40,978 nt of DNA from Falsiroseomonas sp038250135 (GTDB taxonomy: Bacteria; Pseudomonadota; Alphaproteobacteria; Acetobacterales; Acetobacteraceae), in contig JBBSCP010000001.1 in the NCBI GenBank assembly GCA_038250135.1, positions 1 through 40,978 on the forward strand. Direction: 5' to 3'. The notes beneath the pieces are model-generated. The model was not told the origin of the DNA. It searched no databases and saw only the letters and a list, made by a program, of their open reading frames with translations. Positions 32,923-40,570 of this stretch are shown here, piece after piece; position 1 is the first letter of the stretch; each line of letters opens with the position of its first letter. Made by a program: the position numbers and the translations under genes.

Positions 32923-32975
32923 CTACAGCACGCAATCCGCTCACATTGGTTCGATGCGAGCGGATAGTGCTGTAG
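32923..32975. repeat. REP-like hairpin 2 between dctP and dctQ
   Basis: CTACAGCAC (32923-32931) pairs with GTGCTGTAG (32967-32975), and inside it ATCCGCTC (32935-32942) pairs with GAGCGGAT (32958-32965), giving 17 bp of stem with a 3:1 internal bulge and a 15-nt loop. Together with hairpin 1 it resembles a dispersed intergenic palindromic element. It probably protects dctP mRNA or attenuates transcription into dctQM. Confidence 0.75.
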
Positions 32976-33044
32976 CATCAGGCCTTGGCATTGCGAGGGG
33001 CGCGGGGCGATGCCTCGCGCCCCTGTTCGTATCCGGGAGTGGCG

Positions 33045-33641
33045 ATGAACGCGATGAACCTGCTGCCCCTGCAAATCACCGGGGCGCTGACGGTACTGGT
33101 GGTCGCGCTGGCGCTCTGGGCCCGTAAGGGCGATGGCGCACAGGCCGCTGTGCGGCGCGCTGTGCTGGCGCTGGACCGCATCAGCAGCGGTGCCGCCTCG
33201 GCCCTCGCCTGCGCAGCCCTCGCGCTCGCGGTGGGGGCGGGGATGTGGCAGGTGGTGGCGCGTTTTGCGACAGAAACACCCTCGATCTGGTCCGAGGCGC
33301 TGGTGCGCACGGCACTGATCTGGATGGCCTATCTCGGCGTCGCTGTCGCCTTGCGCACTGGCGCGCTGGTGTCGATCGACGTGGCGCATCGCTACGCCAG
33401 CGGCCGGCTGCGGCTTGGGATCGAGGCTGCCGCACTGGCCTCGAGCCTCTCCTTCATGGGCGTGATGTTCTGGTTCGGCTGGACCATGACGCAGCGCGTG
33501 CGGTTCCAGGAGATGGCGGGGCTCGAAGTGTCGATGTCCTGGGGCTACGCGGCGATTCCGATCGGGGCATTGTTTGCGATGGTGGGGGCGGTTGCGCATT
33601 TCCTCGACCGGCGCTCGGACGAGCTGGAGCTGGCCGTATGA
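33045..33641 (+). CDS. dctQ: TRAP transporter small permease, DctQ type
   Basis: A 198-aa membrane protein. The four-helix DctQ domain occupies about residues 40-190 (ALACAALALAVGAGMWQVVAR, TALIWMAYLGVAVALRTGAL, a VSIDVAHRY motif and GYAAIPIGALFAMVGAVAHF). An extra N-terminal hydrophobic segment (about 5-25) precedes it, making it slightly longer than many DctQ proteins. GGGAG lies just before ATG 33045; ATG 33054 is an alternative start. It links the binding protein to the large permease and is followed by dctM after 58 bp. Confidence 0.88.
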   Translation: MNAMNLLPLQITGALTVLVVALALWARKGDGAQAAVRRAVLALDRISSGAASALACAALALAVGAGMWQVVARFATETPSIWSEALVRTALIWMAYLGVAVALRTGALVSIDVAHRYASGRLRLGIEAAALASSLSFMGVMFWFGWTMTQRVRFQEMAGLEVSMSWGYAAIPIGALFAMVGAVAHFLDRRSDELELAV

Positions 33642-33699
33642 GCTCGGGCGATGGCACGACCAGGCAGCCCGCCGGCGCCCGGCACCTCAGGGCACAGTC

Positions 33700-34977
33700 A
33701 TGAGCGGGATGATGCTCACCGTGATGCTGGTGCTGTTCGCCGCCAGCATCCCCGTCGCGATCGCCATCGGCCTTGCCGCCGTGATCGGCATCCAGGGCTA
33801 CACCAGCTTCCCGATGATCGTGGCTGCGCAACAATTGTTCGTGGCACTCGACAAGTTTCCGCTCGCGGCGATTCCCTTCTTCATCCTGGCCGGCAACCTC
33901 ATGGATGTCGGGGGCATCTCCCGCCGGTTGGTGGCCTTCGCGCAGTCGATCGTGGGCGGCATCCAAGGCGGGCTGCCGGCTACCTGCGTCGTCACCTGCA
34001 TGATCTTCGCCGCGATCAGCGGCAGCTCCGTCGCCACCACTTTCGCCATCGGCGCGATCATGATCCCGGCGCTGGTGCGCGCAGGCTACCCCGTGGCTTT
34101 CGCGGCGGCGTTGCAGGCGACCGCGGCGGAACTCGGCGTGATCATCCCGCCCTCGATCCCGATGATCCTCTATGGTGTGACGACACAGACCAGCATTCCC
34201 GAGCTGTTCATCGCCGGCCTTGGCCCGGGAATCCTGATCGGCGCGGCGCTGATCGCCACCGTGCTGATCTGGTGCCGGATCAAGGGCTGGGGCAAGCAGG
34301 ATGGCGAGGGCCGCCTGTCCTTCGGCGCGGCGTTGCGCCAGGCGGGATGGGCGCTGTTCATGCCCGTCGTCGTGCTCGGCGGCATCTACGGCGGCGTCAC
34401 CACACCGACCGAGGCCAGCGTCGTTGCCGTGGTCTATGCCATCCTGATTGGCATGTTCGTCCATCGCGAGCTCGGCTGGCGGGACCTCTATCCGATCTTT
34501 CGCAAATCCGTGGTCAGCTCCGCGGTGATCCTGTTCATCATCGCCTGCGCGGCGCTGTTCTCCTGGTTGCTCAACCGCCAGGGCGTGCCGGACCTCGCCG
34601 CCGCCTGGCTGGTAGAAACCTTCGATGGCGCGACGCTTTATCTGCTCGGCGTCAACCTGTTTCTGTTCGTCGTCGGCATGTTCGTCGAGACCAGCGCCTC
34701 GATCATCGTGCTCGCGCCGATCCTGCAGGAGGCGGCGGAGCGCTTCGGCATCGATGGCGTGCATTTCGGCACGATCATGGTGGTGAACCTCGCCATGGGC
34801 ATGATCACGCCGCCCTTCGGTGTGAACCTGTTCGCCGCGGCGCAGGTTGCGGGCACGAGCATCGACAAGATGATGCGCTACCTGCCGGTCTTCATCGGCG
34901 TGATCTTCGCCTGCCTGATGCTGATCACCTATGTCCCCTGGATCACGCTGACGCTGCCGAATCTGGTCTTCCGATGA
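33700..34977 (+). CDS. dctM: TRAP transporter large permease, DctM type
   Basis: A 425-aa inner-membrane protein with about twelve helices, the ion-coupled transport subunit. Strong family text: FPLAAIPFFILAGNLMDVGG, IFAAISGSSVATTFAIGAI, AAELGVIIPPSIPMILYG, GGIYGGVTTPTEASVVAVVY and NLAMGMITPPFGVNLFAA. ATG 33700 gives the standard N-terminus. Its stop overlaps the glycosylase start as ATGA. With dctP and dctQ this is a complete, apparently functional system; likely substrate is a C4 or keto/hydroxy acid, not specified by the sequence. Confidence 0.92.
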   Translation: MSGMMLTVMLVLFAASIPVAIAIGLAAVIGIQGYTSFPMIVAAQQLFVALDKFPLAAIPFFILAGNLMDVGGISRRLVAFAQSIVGGIQGGLPATCVVTCMIFAAISGSSVATTFAIGAIMIPALVRAGYPVAFAAALQATAAELGVIIPPSIPMILYGVTTQTSIPELFIAGLGPGILIGAALIATVLIWCRIKGWGKQDGEGRLSFGAALRQAGWALFMPVVVLGGIYGGVTTPTEASVVAVVYAILIGMFVHRELGWRDLYPIFRKSVVSSAVILFIIACAALFSWLLNRQGVPDLAAAWLVETFDGATLYLLGVNLFLFVVGMFVETSASIIVLAPILQEAAERFGIDGVHFGTIMVVNLAMGMITPPFGVNLFAAAQVAGTSIDKMMRYLPVFIGVIFACLMLITYVPWITLTLPNLVFR

Positions 34978-35654
34978 CCGTCAGCGCCCTCGCGCCCCGC
35001 ACGCCGCGCCCTGCGCCCGTCGTCGGTGGTCCGGCAGCGCTGAAGCATCTGCGGCGCGATCCGATGCTCAAGGCCGTCATTCGCGCCAGCGGTCCCTGCA
35101 CGCTGCGGCCGATGCGGCGCGAACCCTATGAGGCGCTGGTCCGCGCCATTGCACATCAGCAGGTGCATGGCCGCGCGGCGGAGGCAATTCTGGGCCGCTT
35201 CGTGGCACTTTTCCCGGGCCATGATTTCCCGCCCGCCGTGGCCGTGCTGACGGCACCGGCCGAGGCACTGCGCGGCTGCGGCCTGTCTGGCAACAAGGTG
35301 GCCGCCATTCGCGACATCGCGGAAAAATCGGTGGGCGGCCTGGTGCCGACGCGGAAAATCGCCGCCCGCATGAGTGACGAGAAGCTGATCGAGCATCTGG
35401 TGCAGATCCGCGGCGTCGGGCGTTGGACGGTGGAGATGTTCCTGATCTTCACCCTCGGCCGGCCCGATGTGCTGCCCATCGATGATTTCGGCGTGCGCGA
35501 GGGCTATCGCGTCGCCGCCGGGCTCGAGGAGCAGCCAAAGCCGCGCGACCTGGCGACGATCGGCGAGGCCTGGGCGCCGTATCGCTCCGTCGCCGCCTGG
35601 TATCTCTGGCGCGCCGCGGATGCCGCCAAGGCAAGCCGCTTCAAGCCGCAATAG
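34974..35654 (+). CDS. alkA: DNA-3-methyladenine glycosylase II, AlkA type
   Basis: A 226-aa HhH-GPD base-excision glycosylase that removes alkylated purines from DNA. The helix-hairpin-helix is at about 142-156 (VQIRGVGRWTVEMF) and the catalytic Asp is D171 in LPIDDFGVREGYR; the upstream YEALVRAIAHQQVHGRAAE helix is typical of compact bacterial AlkA-like enzymes that lack the E. coli N-terminal domain. ATG 34974 overlaps the dctM stop as ATGA, an odd functional pairing that probably reflects gene packing. It overlaps the convergent photolyase-like gene by 14 bp. Confidence 0.9.
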   Translation: MTVSALAPRTPRPAPVVGGPAALKHLRRDPMLKAVIRASGPCTLRPMRREPYEALVRAIAHQQVHGRAAEAILGRFVALFPGHDFPPAVAVLTAPAEALRGCGLSGNKVAAIRDIAEKSVGGLVPTRKIAARMSDEKLIEHLVQIRGVGRWTVEMFLIFTLGRPDVLPIDDFGVREGYRVAAGLEEQPKPRDLATIGEAWAPYRSVAAWYLWRAADAAKASRFKPQ

Positions 35655-36831
35655 CCTCGATCAGCGCCGGGATGCTGGCCTTGAACGGAAAGAAACCCTT
35701 GGTCGCGCGCGGCCAGCAGGCGTCGTCCCACCCACGCCGCAGGCGCAGCAGCTTCACCCCGGCGAGCGCCTCCGCCGTCCAGCCGACCGGCGCCCAGGGG
35801 CTCACCACCGGCACCGGCTGCGCCGCAATCCAGCCCGCGAGATCGCGGGACGCGAGCATCACCTTGGGGGCATTGAAATGCGCGCCGGCGCGCGCCACCC
35901 CATCGGCCAGCGCCGTTCGCACATAGCCCGCGACAAGGGCCGAACAACCCATCGGCGAGCGCGCCTCCGGCACGGCGAGGCCGGCAACGGCGGTCACGCG
36001 CGTGCCCGGCGGCAGCAGGCTTTCGGCGTGCAGATCATCCTCATGCAGCAGCAGCGCGACGGGGCCGCGGGGCAGCGCATCGCCAGCGCGCAGCTTCTGG
36101 ACCGGCGGCAGCGGTGGCGCTTCGAGCGGCGGCGGATTCTCCTCCAGCTCGCCTCGCGGATCGAAGCGTCCGTTGGTATATCGAGCAATGTTCTCGGCCC
36201 GCGCGACGTAGTGCTTGCCCCGCGTCTGCATCCCCGCGACCCAGCGCCAGGACAGCGTGTTGGACGCCGCATCGCCATCCAGCAGGTGCCGCAGGAACAG
36301 ATCGGCTCCCAGGGTCCAGGGCAGGCGCAGCGTGAAGATCCAGATGCTGGCGAACCACATGCGCGCATGGTTGTGCAGCCAGCCTGTCTCGCGCAGTTCC
36401 GTCATCCAGGCATCGAAGCAGGCAATGCCTGTCTCGCCCGCCTCGGCCCGTTCCGCCGCGCGGCGGCTTCCGCCTTGGATGCGCAAACCCATGAGTGCCT
36501 GTGCAAGTTCATGCTGGTAGGTCACCCAAAGTTCGGGGCGTAGCTCAAGAAAACCCTTCCAGTAGCTGCGCCAGAACACCTCCTGGATGAACTTCTCCGC
36601 GCCCTGCAAGCCGTGGGTCGCCAACGCCGTCGCCACAACCTCGCGCTCCGTCACCAGGCGATGGCGCAGCGCGGGGGAGAGGCGCGAGACGTCTTGGCGT
36701 CGCCCCGGCCCGGCATCGGTGTTGCGCCCGGCCGCGTAGTGAGGCCCCATGCGCGGGGCGAATCCGGCGAGGCGCTGCAGCGCGCCGGCGCGGTCGCAGG
36801 CGAAGGTCTCACCAGGGGGCCCAGATTTCAT
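35641..36831 (-). CDS. Photolyase/cryptochrome-type FAD-binding protein with reversed domain order
   Basis: A 396-aa flavoprotein. The FAD-binding half of photolyases is at the N-terminus (about 1-225): VSRLSPALRHRLVTEREVV, EVFWRSYWKGFLE, TGIACFDAWMTELRETGWLHNH, RMWFASIWIFTLRLPW and the ASNTLSWRWVAGMQTRGK core. The antenna-binding alpha/beta domain that precedes it in ordinary photolyases is absent there. Instead, residues about 255-395 look like an alpha/beta domain (PVALLLHEDDL, VTAVAGLAVPEA, PVVSPWAPVGWTAEAL). ATG 36831 fits homologous N-termini better than GTG 36888, which would overlap the divergent gene. Repair, signalling or another light-dependent role cannot be decided; location beside alkA favours DNA repair. 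Confidence 0.8.
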   Translation of the reverse strand: MKSGPPGETFACDRAGALQRLAGFAPRMGPHYAAGRNTDAGPGRRQDVSRLSPALRHRLVTEREVVATALATHGLQGAEKFIQEVFWRSYWKGFLELRPELWVTYQHELAQALMGLRIQGGSRRAAERAEAGETGIACFDAWMTELRETGWLHNHARMWFASIWIFTLRLPWTLGADLFLRHLLDGDAASNTLSWRWVAGMQTRGKHYVARAENIARYTNGRFDPRGELEENPPPLEAPPLPPVQKLRAGDALPRGPVALLLHEDDLHAESLLPPGTRVTAVAGLAVPEARSPMGCSALVAGYVRTALADGVARAGAHFNAPKVMLASRDLAGWIAAQPVPVVSPWAPVGWTAEALAGVKLLRLRRGWDDACWPRATKGFFPFKASIPALIEAIAA

Positions 36832-36878
36832 GCTTACGAGATCGGGTGGTGCGGCGGGAAGGCAAGCTTGGGGGTGAG

Positions 36879-37781
36879 ATGGCGACACGACGACTGTTCC
36901 TGAAGACGCTCGGCGGGCTCACCGTGATCGGCGCCGCGGCCGGCGCCTATGGCTTCTGGTTCGAGCCCGCCCATCGGCTTTCCATCACCGAATACCGCCC
37001 GCGCCTGCCGCTGTGGCCCGCGAGCACGCCGATCACCATCGCCGCACTCGCCGATATCCACGCGAACGACCCCTATATGCCACTGGAGCGCCTCGCGCAG
37101 ATCGTCGAGACGACGAATGCGCTCAATCCCGATCTTGTCGTGCTGCTCGGCGATTACCCAGGCACGGGGCGCCTGATCAGCCGTGCGATTCCGGTGGCGG
37201 AGACAGCGCAGGTGCTCAAGGGACTGCGCGCGCGGCACGGCGTGCACTCGGTGCTCGGCAATCATGATTGGTGGGACGATGTGCAGGTGCAGCGCTCCCG
37301 CCGCGGCGTACCCCGCATCGCGCGCACGCTGGCCGATGCGGGCCTCTCCGTGCTGCACAACGCCGCGACCAAGACCGGCTTTCGTGGCCAGGGCTTCTGG
37401 GTGGCCGGCTGCGGCAGCCTCTGGGCGTTCAACGAGGGCGGCGGCAAGTTTCTCGGCGCGAACAACCTGGAGCGCACGCTCGGCGCCGTGCAGGACCGCG
37501 ACCCGGTGATCCTGCTCTGCCACGAGCCGGACATCTTCCCCACCGTGCCGCGCGACCGGGTGGCGCTGACCATCTGCGGCCACACGCATGGCGGGCAGGT
37601 GCGGCTGTTCGGCTGGTCGCCGATCGTGCCCTCGGCCTACGGGAATCGTTACGCCTATGGCCATATCGAGGAAGACGGCAAGCACCTGATCGTCTCTGGC
37701 GGGCTCGGCACGGCGATCCTGCCGGTGCGCTTCGGCGTGCCGCCCGAGATCACGCTGATCCGGCTTGGTGGCGTGGCGTAG
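36879..37781 (+). CDS. TAT-exported metallophosphoesterase (YkuE/YaeI-like)
   Basis: A 300-aa calcineurin-like phosphoesterase. The N-terminus ATRRLFLKTLGG followed by a hydrophobic stretch is a twin-arginine-type signal or anchor. Two-metal motifs are in order: D59-x-H61 (LADIHAND), D92 (LLGDYPG), N128-H129-D130 (LGNHDWW), LLCHEPDIF and GHTHGGQ. This set is that of YkuE/YaeI proteins linked to envelope phospholipid hydrolysis. GGGGGTGAG precedes ATG 36879. It is divergent from the photolyase-like gene with 47 bp between starts. Confidence 0.9.
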   Translation: MATRRLFLKTLGGLTVIGAAAGAYGFWFEPAHRLSITEYRPRLPLWPASTPITIAALADIHANDPYMPLERLAQIVETTNALNPDLVVLLGDYPGTGRLISRAIPVAETAQVLKGLRARHGVHSVLGNHDWWDDVQVQRSRRGVPRIARTLADAGLSVLHNAATKTGFRGQGFWVAGCGSLWAFNEGGGKFLGANNLERTLGAVQDRDPVILLCHEPDIFPTVPRDRVALTICGHTHGGQVRLFGWSPIVPSAYGNRYAYGHIEEDGKHLIVSGGLGTAILPVRFGVPPEITLIRLGGVA

Positions 37782-37876
37782 CGCAGGCCCTTGCGACGTC
37801 GGCCACGATGCCGTCAACCTGCCGGGCGCTGCAGCGCGGTGATCCGCCCATGCGCCAAAGGGCTGCGCAGGAAGGC

Positions 37877-38530
37877 ATGCAAGACCAGCCCACGCCCCTT
37901 CTGCTCACGCCCTATGCGCTGCGTGGCGTCAACTTGCGCAATCGGATTGTCGTTTCGCCGATGTCGCAATACGGCTCGGAGCCGGGAGGAATCGTCGGCG
38001 ACTGGCACCTGGTGCATCTGGGCAAATTCGCGCTCGGCGGCGCGGGCATGGTGTTCTGCGAGGAAACCTCGGTCTCCGAACGCTCCCGCAAGACCTATGA
38101 TTGCCCCGGCATCTATACCGACGCGCAGGCCAAGGCGTGGCAGCGCGTCACGGATTTCCTGCGCGCCAATGGCGCCGTGCCCGCGATGCAGATCGGCCAT
38201 GCCGGCCGCAAGGTCGCCACGCGCGCACCCTGGGATGGCTTCGCCCCACTCGGGCCGGAGGATGCCGCGAAAGGCCGCCCGCCCTGGTCCGGCCTTGCCC
38301 CCAGCCCGATCCCCTTCAAGGCAGGCGCATTGCTGCCGAAGGAGATGGATGCGGATGACATTCGCGACGTGACCGGCCTGCATGTGGAGGCCGCAAAGCG
38401 CACGCTCGATGCCGGCTTCGACGTGCTCGAAGTGCATGCCGCGCATGGCTACATCATCCAGCAATTCCTCTCGCCGGCGACGAACCAGCGCCGCGACGGC
38501 TATGGCGGCGACCGCGAAGGGCGCATGCGC
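37877..38530 (+). pseudogene. Old Yellow Enzyme (NADH:flavin oxidoreductase) broken at mid-barrel
   Basis: The first about 218 codons match a YqjM-type Old Yellow Enzyme: LLLTPYALRGVNLRNRIVVS, FALGGAGMVFCEETSVSER, VPAMQIGHAGRKVATRAPW and VLEVHAAHGYIIQQFLSP followed by DGYGGDREGRMR. A functional barrel needs about 350-370 residues. At 38530 the similarity stops abruptly, and the frame runs through 128 unrelated codons to a stop at 38912-38914. The remaining half of the barrel, including phosphate-binding strands for FMN, is absent. Start is ATG 37877 (or ATG 37850, nine codons longer). Probably non-functional, broken by an insertion/deletion at 38530. Confidence 0.85.
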
Positions 38531-38871
38531 GCCTGCGCTGCCTTGACCTCGTTTGCGTCGCTCGGCGCGGGCGCTGCGGCTGCGGACCTCGCGGCGGGGC
38601 AGCGTGCAGGGTTTGGGGAAATCGCCAGCATCAGGCGACCTGCCGGGAAGCAATGCGGGCGATGCTCCGGCGGGCATCCGCGAGCCGTCGCGGAGAGCAG
38701 GGTCGCAACCCGATGGGATGAAGGCGGCTGCCTGGCATCTGGCGCTCCAGTTCCGTTCAGGGATGAGCGGTCGTACCCACGGCGCGGCGCCACGTGCTGT
38801 GCGCTGAGTCACATCCCGAGTGAGCAGGGCCATCCTAGGGTGCGCTTCCCAACCGAAGCGGAGAGCCCACC
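38531..38871. other. Unassigned DNA after the broken OYE gene
   Basis: These 341 bp follow the OYE break. Open frames exist on both strands, but they are Arg/Pro/Ala/Ser-rich with no recognisable domain and look like non-coding GC-rich sequence. No terminal inverted repeats or transposase remnant was identified. The last part holds a GGAGAG ribosome-binding site for the small gene at 38872. Confidence 0.5.
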
Positions 38872-39033
38872 ATGCCAAGCAGCAACCCAAGCCGAGCCGA
38901 GCTCGAACGCTTGATGGAAGCAGCCCGCGATGCGCGCAGCGCTGCCCTCTACGCACGCATCATCGCCCTGTGGGCGGGCATGCGCCGCCTTGTGCGCATG
39001 CCCACCGCGGTCCGGCCGGCGCGTACAGCTTGA
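38872..39033 (+). CDS. Small hypothetical protein (53 aa)
   Basis: A short gene encoding 53 residues: a Pro/Ser N-terminus, a helix-prone middle (RAELERLMEAARDARSAALY, then ARIIALWAGMRRLVRM) and a basic tail. GGAGAG lies 8 nt before ATG 38872 and the reading frame has the GC-rich third positions of neighbouring genes. The amphipathic C-terminal helix with several Arg could sit on a membrane. It ends 59 bp before the Crp-type gene and may share its transcript. No family is recognised. Confidence 0.55.
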   Translation: MPSSNPSRAELERLMEAARDARSAALYARIIALWAGMRRLVRMPTAVRPARTA

Positions 39034-39092
39034 GACAAGATGGCGCCGCCGTGGCACAGTGGGATGCGGATTTGCTTGAAGAGCCCTGCACC

Positions 39093-39782
39093 ATGGATGA
39101 CCTGTCGCGCCTGGCCTTCTTCCGCCCCTTTCCGGGGTCGGTCCTTGCACCACTCGCGGCCGTCGCGCGCTGGCGCGGCTTCGATGCGGGCCAGGTCGTT
39201 CTGCAGGCGGGAGACCCGGCGCGCGACGTCTTCTTCATCGCCTCTGGCGAAGTGCGGATCAGCATCGGCAGCAGCGGCGGGCACGAGATCATCCTGACCG
39301 ATCTCGGCCCCGATCACTCCTTCGGCGAGATTTCGGTGGTGGACGGCGGACCGCGCTCGGCCGGGGTGGTGGCGCTCACCCGCTGCCGCATCTGCATGAT
39401 CGCCGCCGAGCCCTTCATGGCCTTTGCGCTCTCAACGCCAAAGGCCTCGCGGCACGTGATGCGGTTGTTGGCCGGGCTGGTGCGAGACAAGGATGCGCGA
39501 CTGTTGGAACTCACCGTGCTGCCGGTCAGGCCGCGGCTGATTTGCCTGCTGCTGCGCATGGCGCGGCCGCACGACGCAGGCGGGCTCGTGGTCTCGCCGC
39601 CACGCCCGCATCACGAACTGGCGGCGCGCGTGGGAACAGGGCGCGAAGTCGTCTCACGCACACTCAGCGCCTTGCAGCGAGACGGGCTTGTGACGCCCGA
39701 GCGTGGCGGCCTTTTGCTGCCCGAGCCGAAGAAGCTCAAGGCCGAAGTGGAAGCGAGCTATCGCGCAGCGAGGGTAGTCTGA
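39093..39782 (+). CDS. Crp/Fnr-family transcriptional regulator
   Basis: A 229-aa DNA-binding regulator. The cyclic-nucleotide-binding-like beta-barrel occupies about residues 8-120 (AGQVVLQAGDPARDVFFIASGEV, HSFGEISVVDGGPRSAGVVAL). The dimerisation helix follows (SRHVMRLLAGLVRDKDARL), then a C-terminal winged helix with recognition helix VGTGREVVSRTLSALQRDGLV. The FGEIS-PRSAG cassette resembles cAMP binders, but a key Arg-Ser-Ala pattern alone does not prove a ligand; no Fnr-type cysteine cluster is present. ATG 39093 has GAAGAG upstream. Targets are unknown; it has no obvious operon partners apart from the 53-aa gene before it. Confidence 0.88.
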   Translation: MDDLSRLAFFRPFPGSVLAPLAAVARWRGFDAGQVVLQAGDPARDVFFIASGEVRISIGSSGGHEIILTDLGPDHSFGEISVVDGGPRSAGVVALTRCRICMIAAEPFMAFALSTPKASRHVMRLLAGLVRDKDARLLELTVLPVRPRLICLLLRMARPHDAGGLVVSPPRPHHELAARVGTGREVVSRTLSALQRDGLVTPERGGLLLPEPKKLKAEVEASYRAARVV

Positions 39783-40075
39783 GGCTCGCAGCGCGCCCGA
39801 CATCATCGTCCTTGGGAATCGTGACCGATGTGCGGGGACGCCGCCCCGGCACCGATGCCTTCAACCGCCGCTTGAGGGCTTCAGGCGGGGCATGGCATGG
39901 TCAACCCCTTCACCACAGCGGTCCCCGCTCGCGGGTAGGCCGCGCCGGGTGCATGCAGGCGGCGAGGTCGATGAACCGCTCCAACGCCCGTCGCGCTTCG
40001 CCTCGGGACGCTGGGCGTGCCATACGGGCGACCGACACGGCGGCTCGCCCTTGAGTCCCTGAGGAGGACAAAAGC
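39783..40075. other. Gene-poor spacer between the Crp-type gene and the 164-aa gene
   Basis: These 293 bp carry no convincing gene. Minus-strand text such as GEARRALERFIDLAACMHP is open for up to about 87 codons but lacks a ribosome-binding site and any known family. The right end carries the strong GAGGAGG ribosome-binding site (40060-40066) of the next gene. Confidence 0.5.
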
Positions 40076-40570
40076 ATGTTTTCGGTGGGGCAGAGGGTCT
40101 GGCATCGCGACGGCAAGCGCAGCGGCAAGGTGTTGGACTGCGAGGGGGACCGGGTCTTCATCGAGCAGGACAATGGCGCCGAGCTGGACTTTCCGGCGAG
40201 CCAATTGACCGCGACTCCGCCCGCCTCCGCGAGGATGCCCGGCGCCGGACCGAAGGACGGCAGCCCGACGGCCAGGGAGGCGGGCTATGTCATGCCGAAT
40301 CGCACCCTGATTGCTGCCGACATCACGCCAGAACACGCCCGGGTGCTCGGCATCGTCCCGGTGCGCACGGTCCAGGCGGTCGCAGCCCTCTACGAGCGCA
40401 AGCCCGGGGCTCGGAAGTTCACCGCGCTCGACGTGGCCGGAAAGCTGAATGTCGTCGCAGACATCACCGCCGTGCCCTACCGGACGATGCGCGAATACTC
40501 CGACCGCCCCGGCGAGCTCGGCCTGCTGATGGGCAAGGGCCTCGCGGATAGTCAGAAGGCCGGCCGTTAG
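40076..40570 (+). CDS. Orphan hypothetical protein with an N-terminal KOW/Tudor-like segment
   Basis: A 164-aa soluble protein. Residues 1-45 (FSVGQRVWHRDGKRSGKVLD, then VFIEQDNGAELDFPASQL) have the alternating strand pattern of a small SH3/Tudor/KOW-like barrel. A Pro/Ser/Ala linker (46-70) joins it to a mixed alpha/beta C-terminal part (ITPEHARVLGIVPVRTVQAV; DVAGKLNVVADITAVPYRTM). No signal peptide or membrane segment. The strong GAGGAGG about 9 nt before ATG 40076 supports real translation. The barrel reading is by pattern only; function unknown. Confidence 0.7.
   Translation: MFSVGQRVWHRDGKRSGKVLDCEGDRVFIEQDNGAELDFPASQLTATPPASARMPGAGPKDGSPTAREAGYVMPNRTLIAADITPEHARVLGIVPVRTVQAVAALYERKPGARKFTALDVAGKLNVVADITAVPYRTMREYSDRPGELGLLMGKGLADSQKAGR

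Noticed and set aside
33651..34973. Long upstream extension of the AlkA frame
   Set aside because: It is an alternative frame of dctM without family character; AlkA homology begins after ATG 34974, which overlaps the dctM stop.
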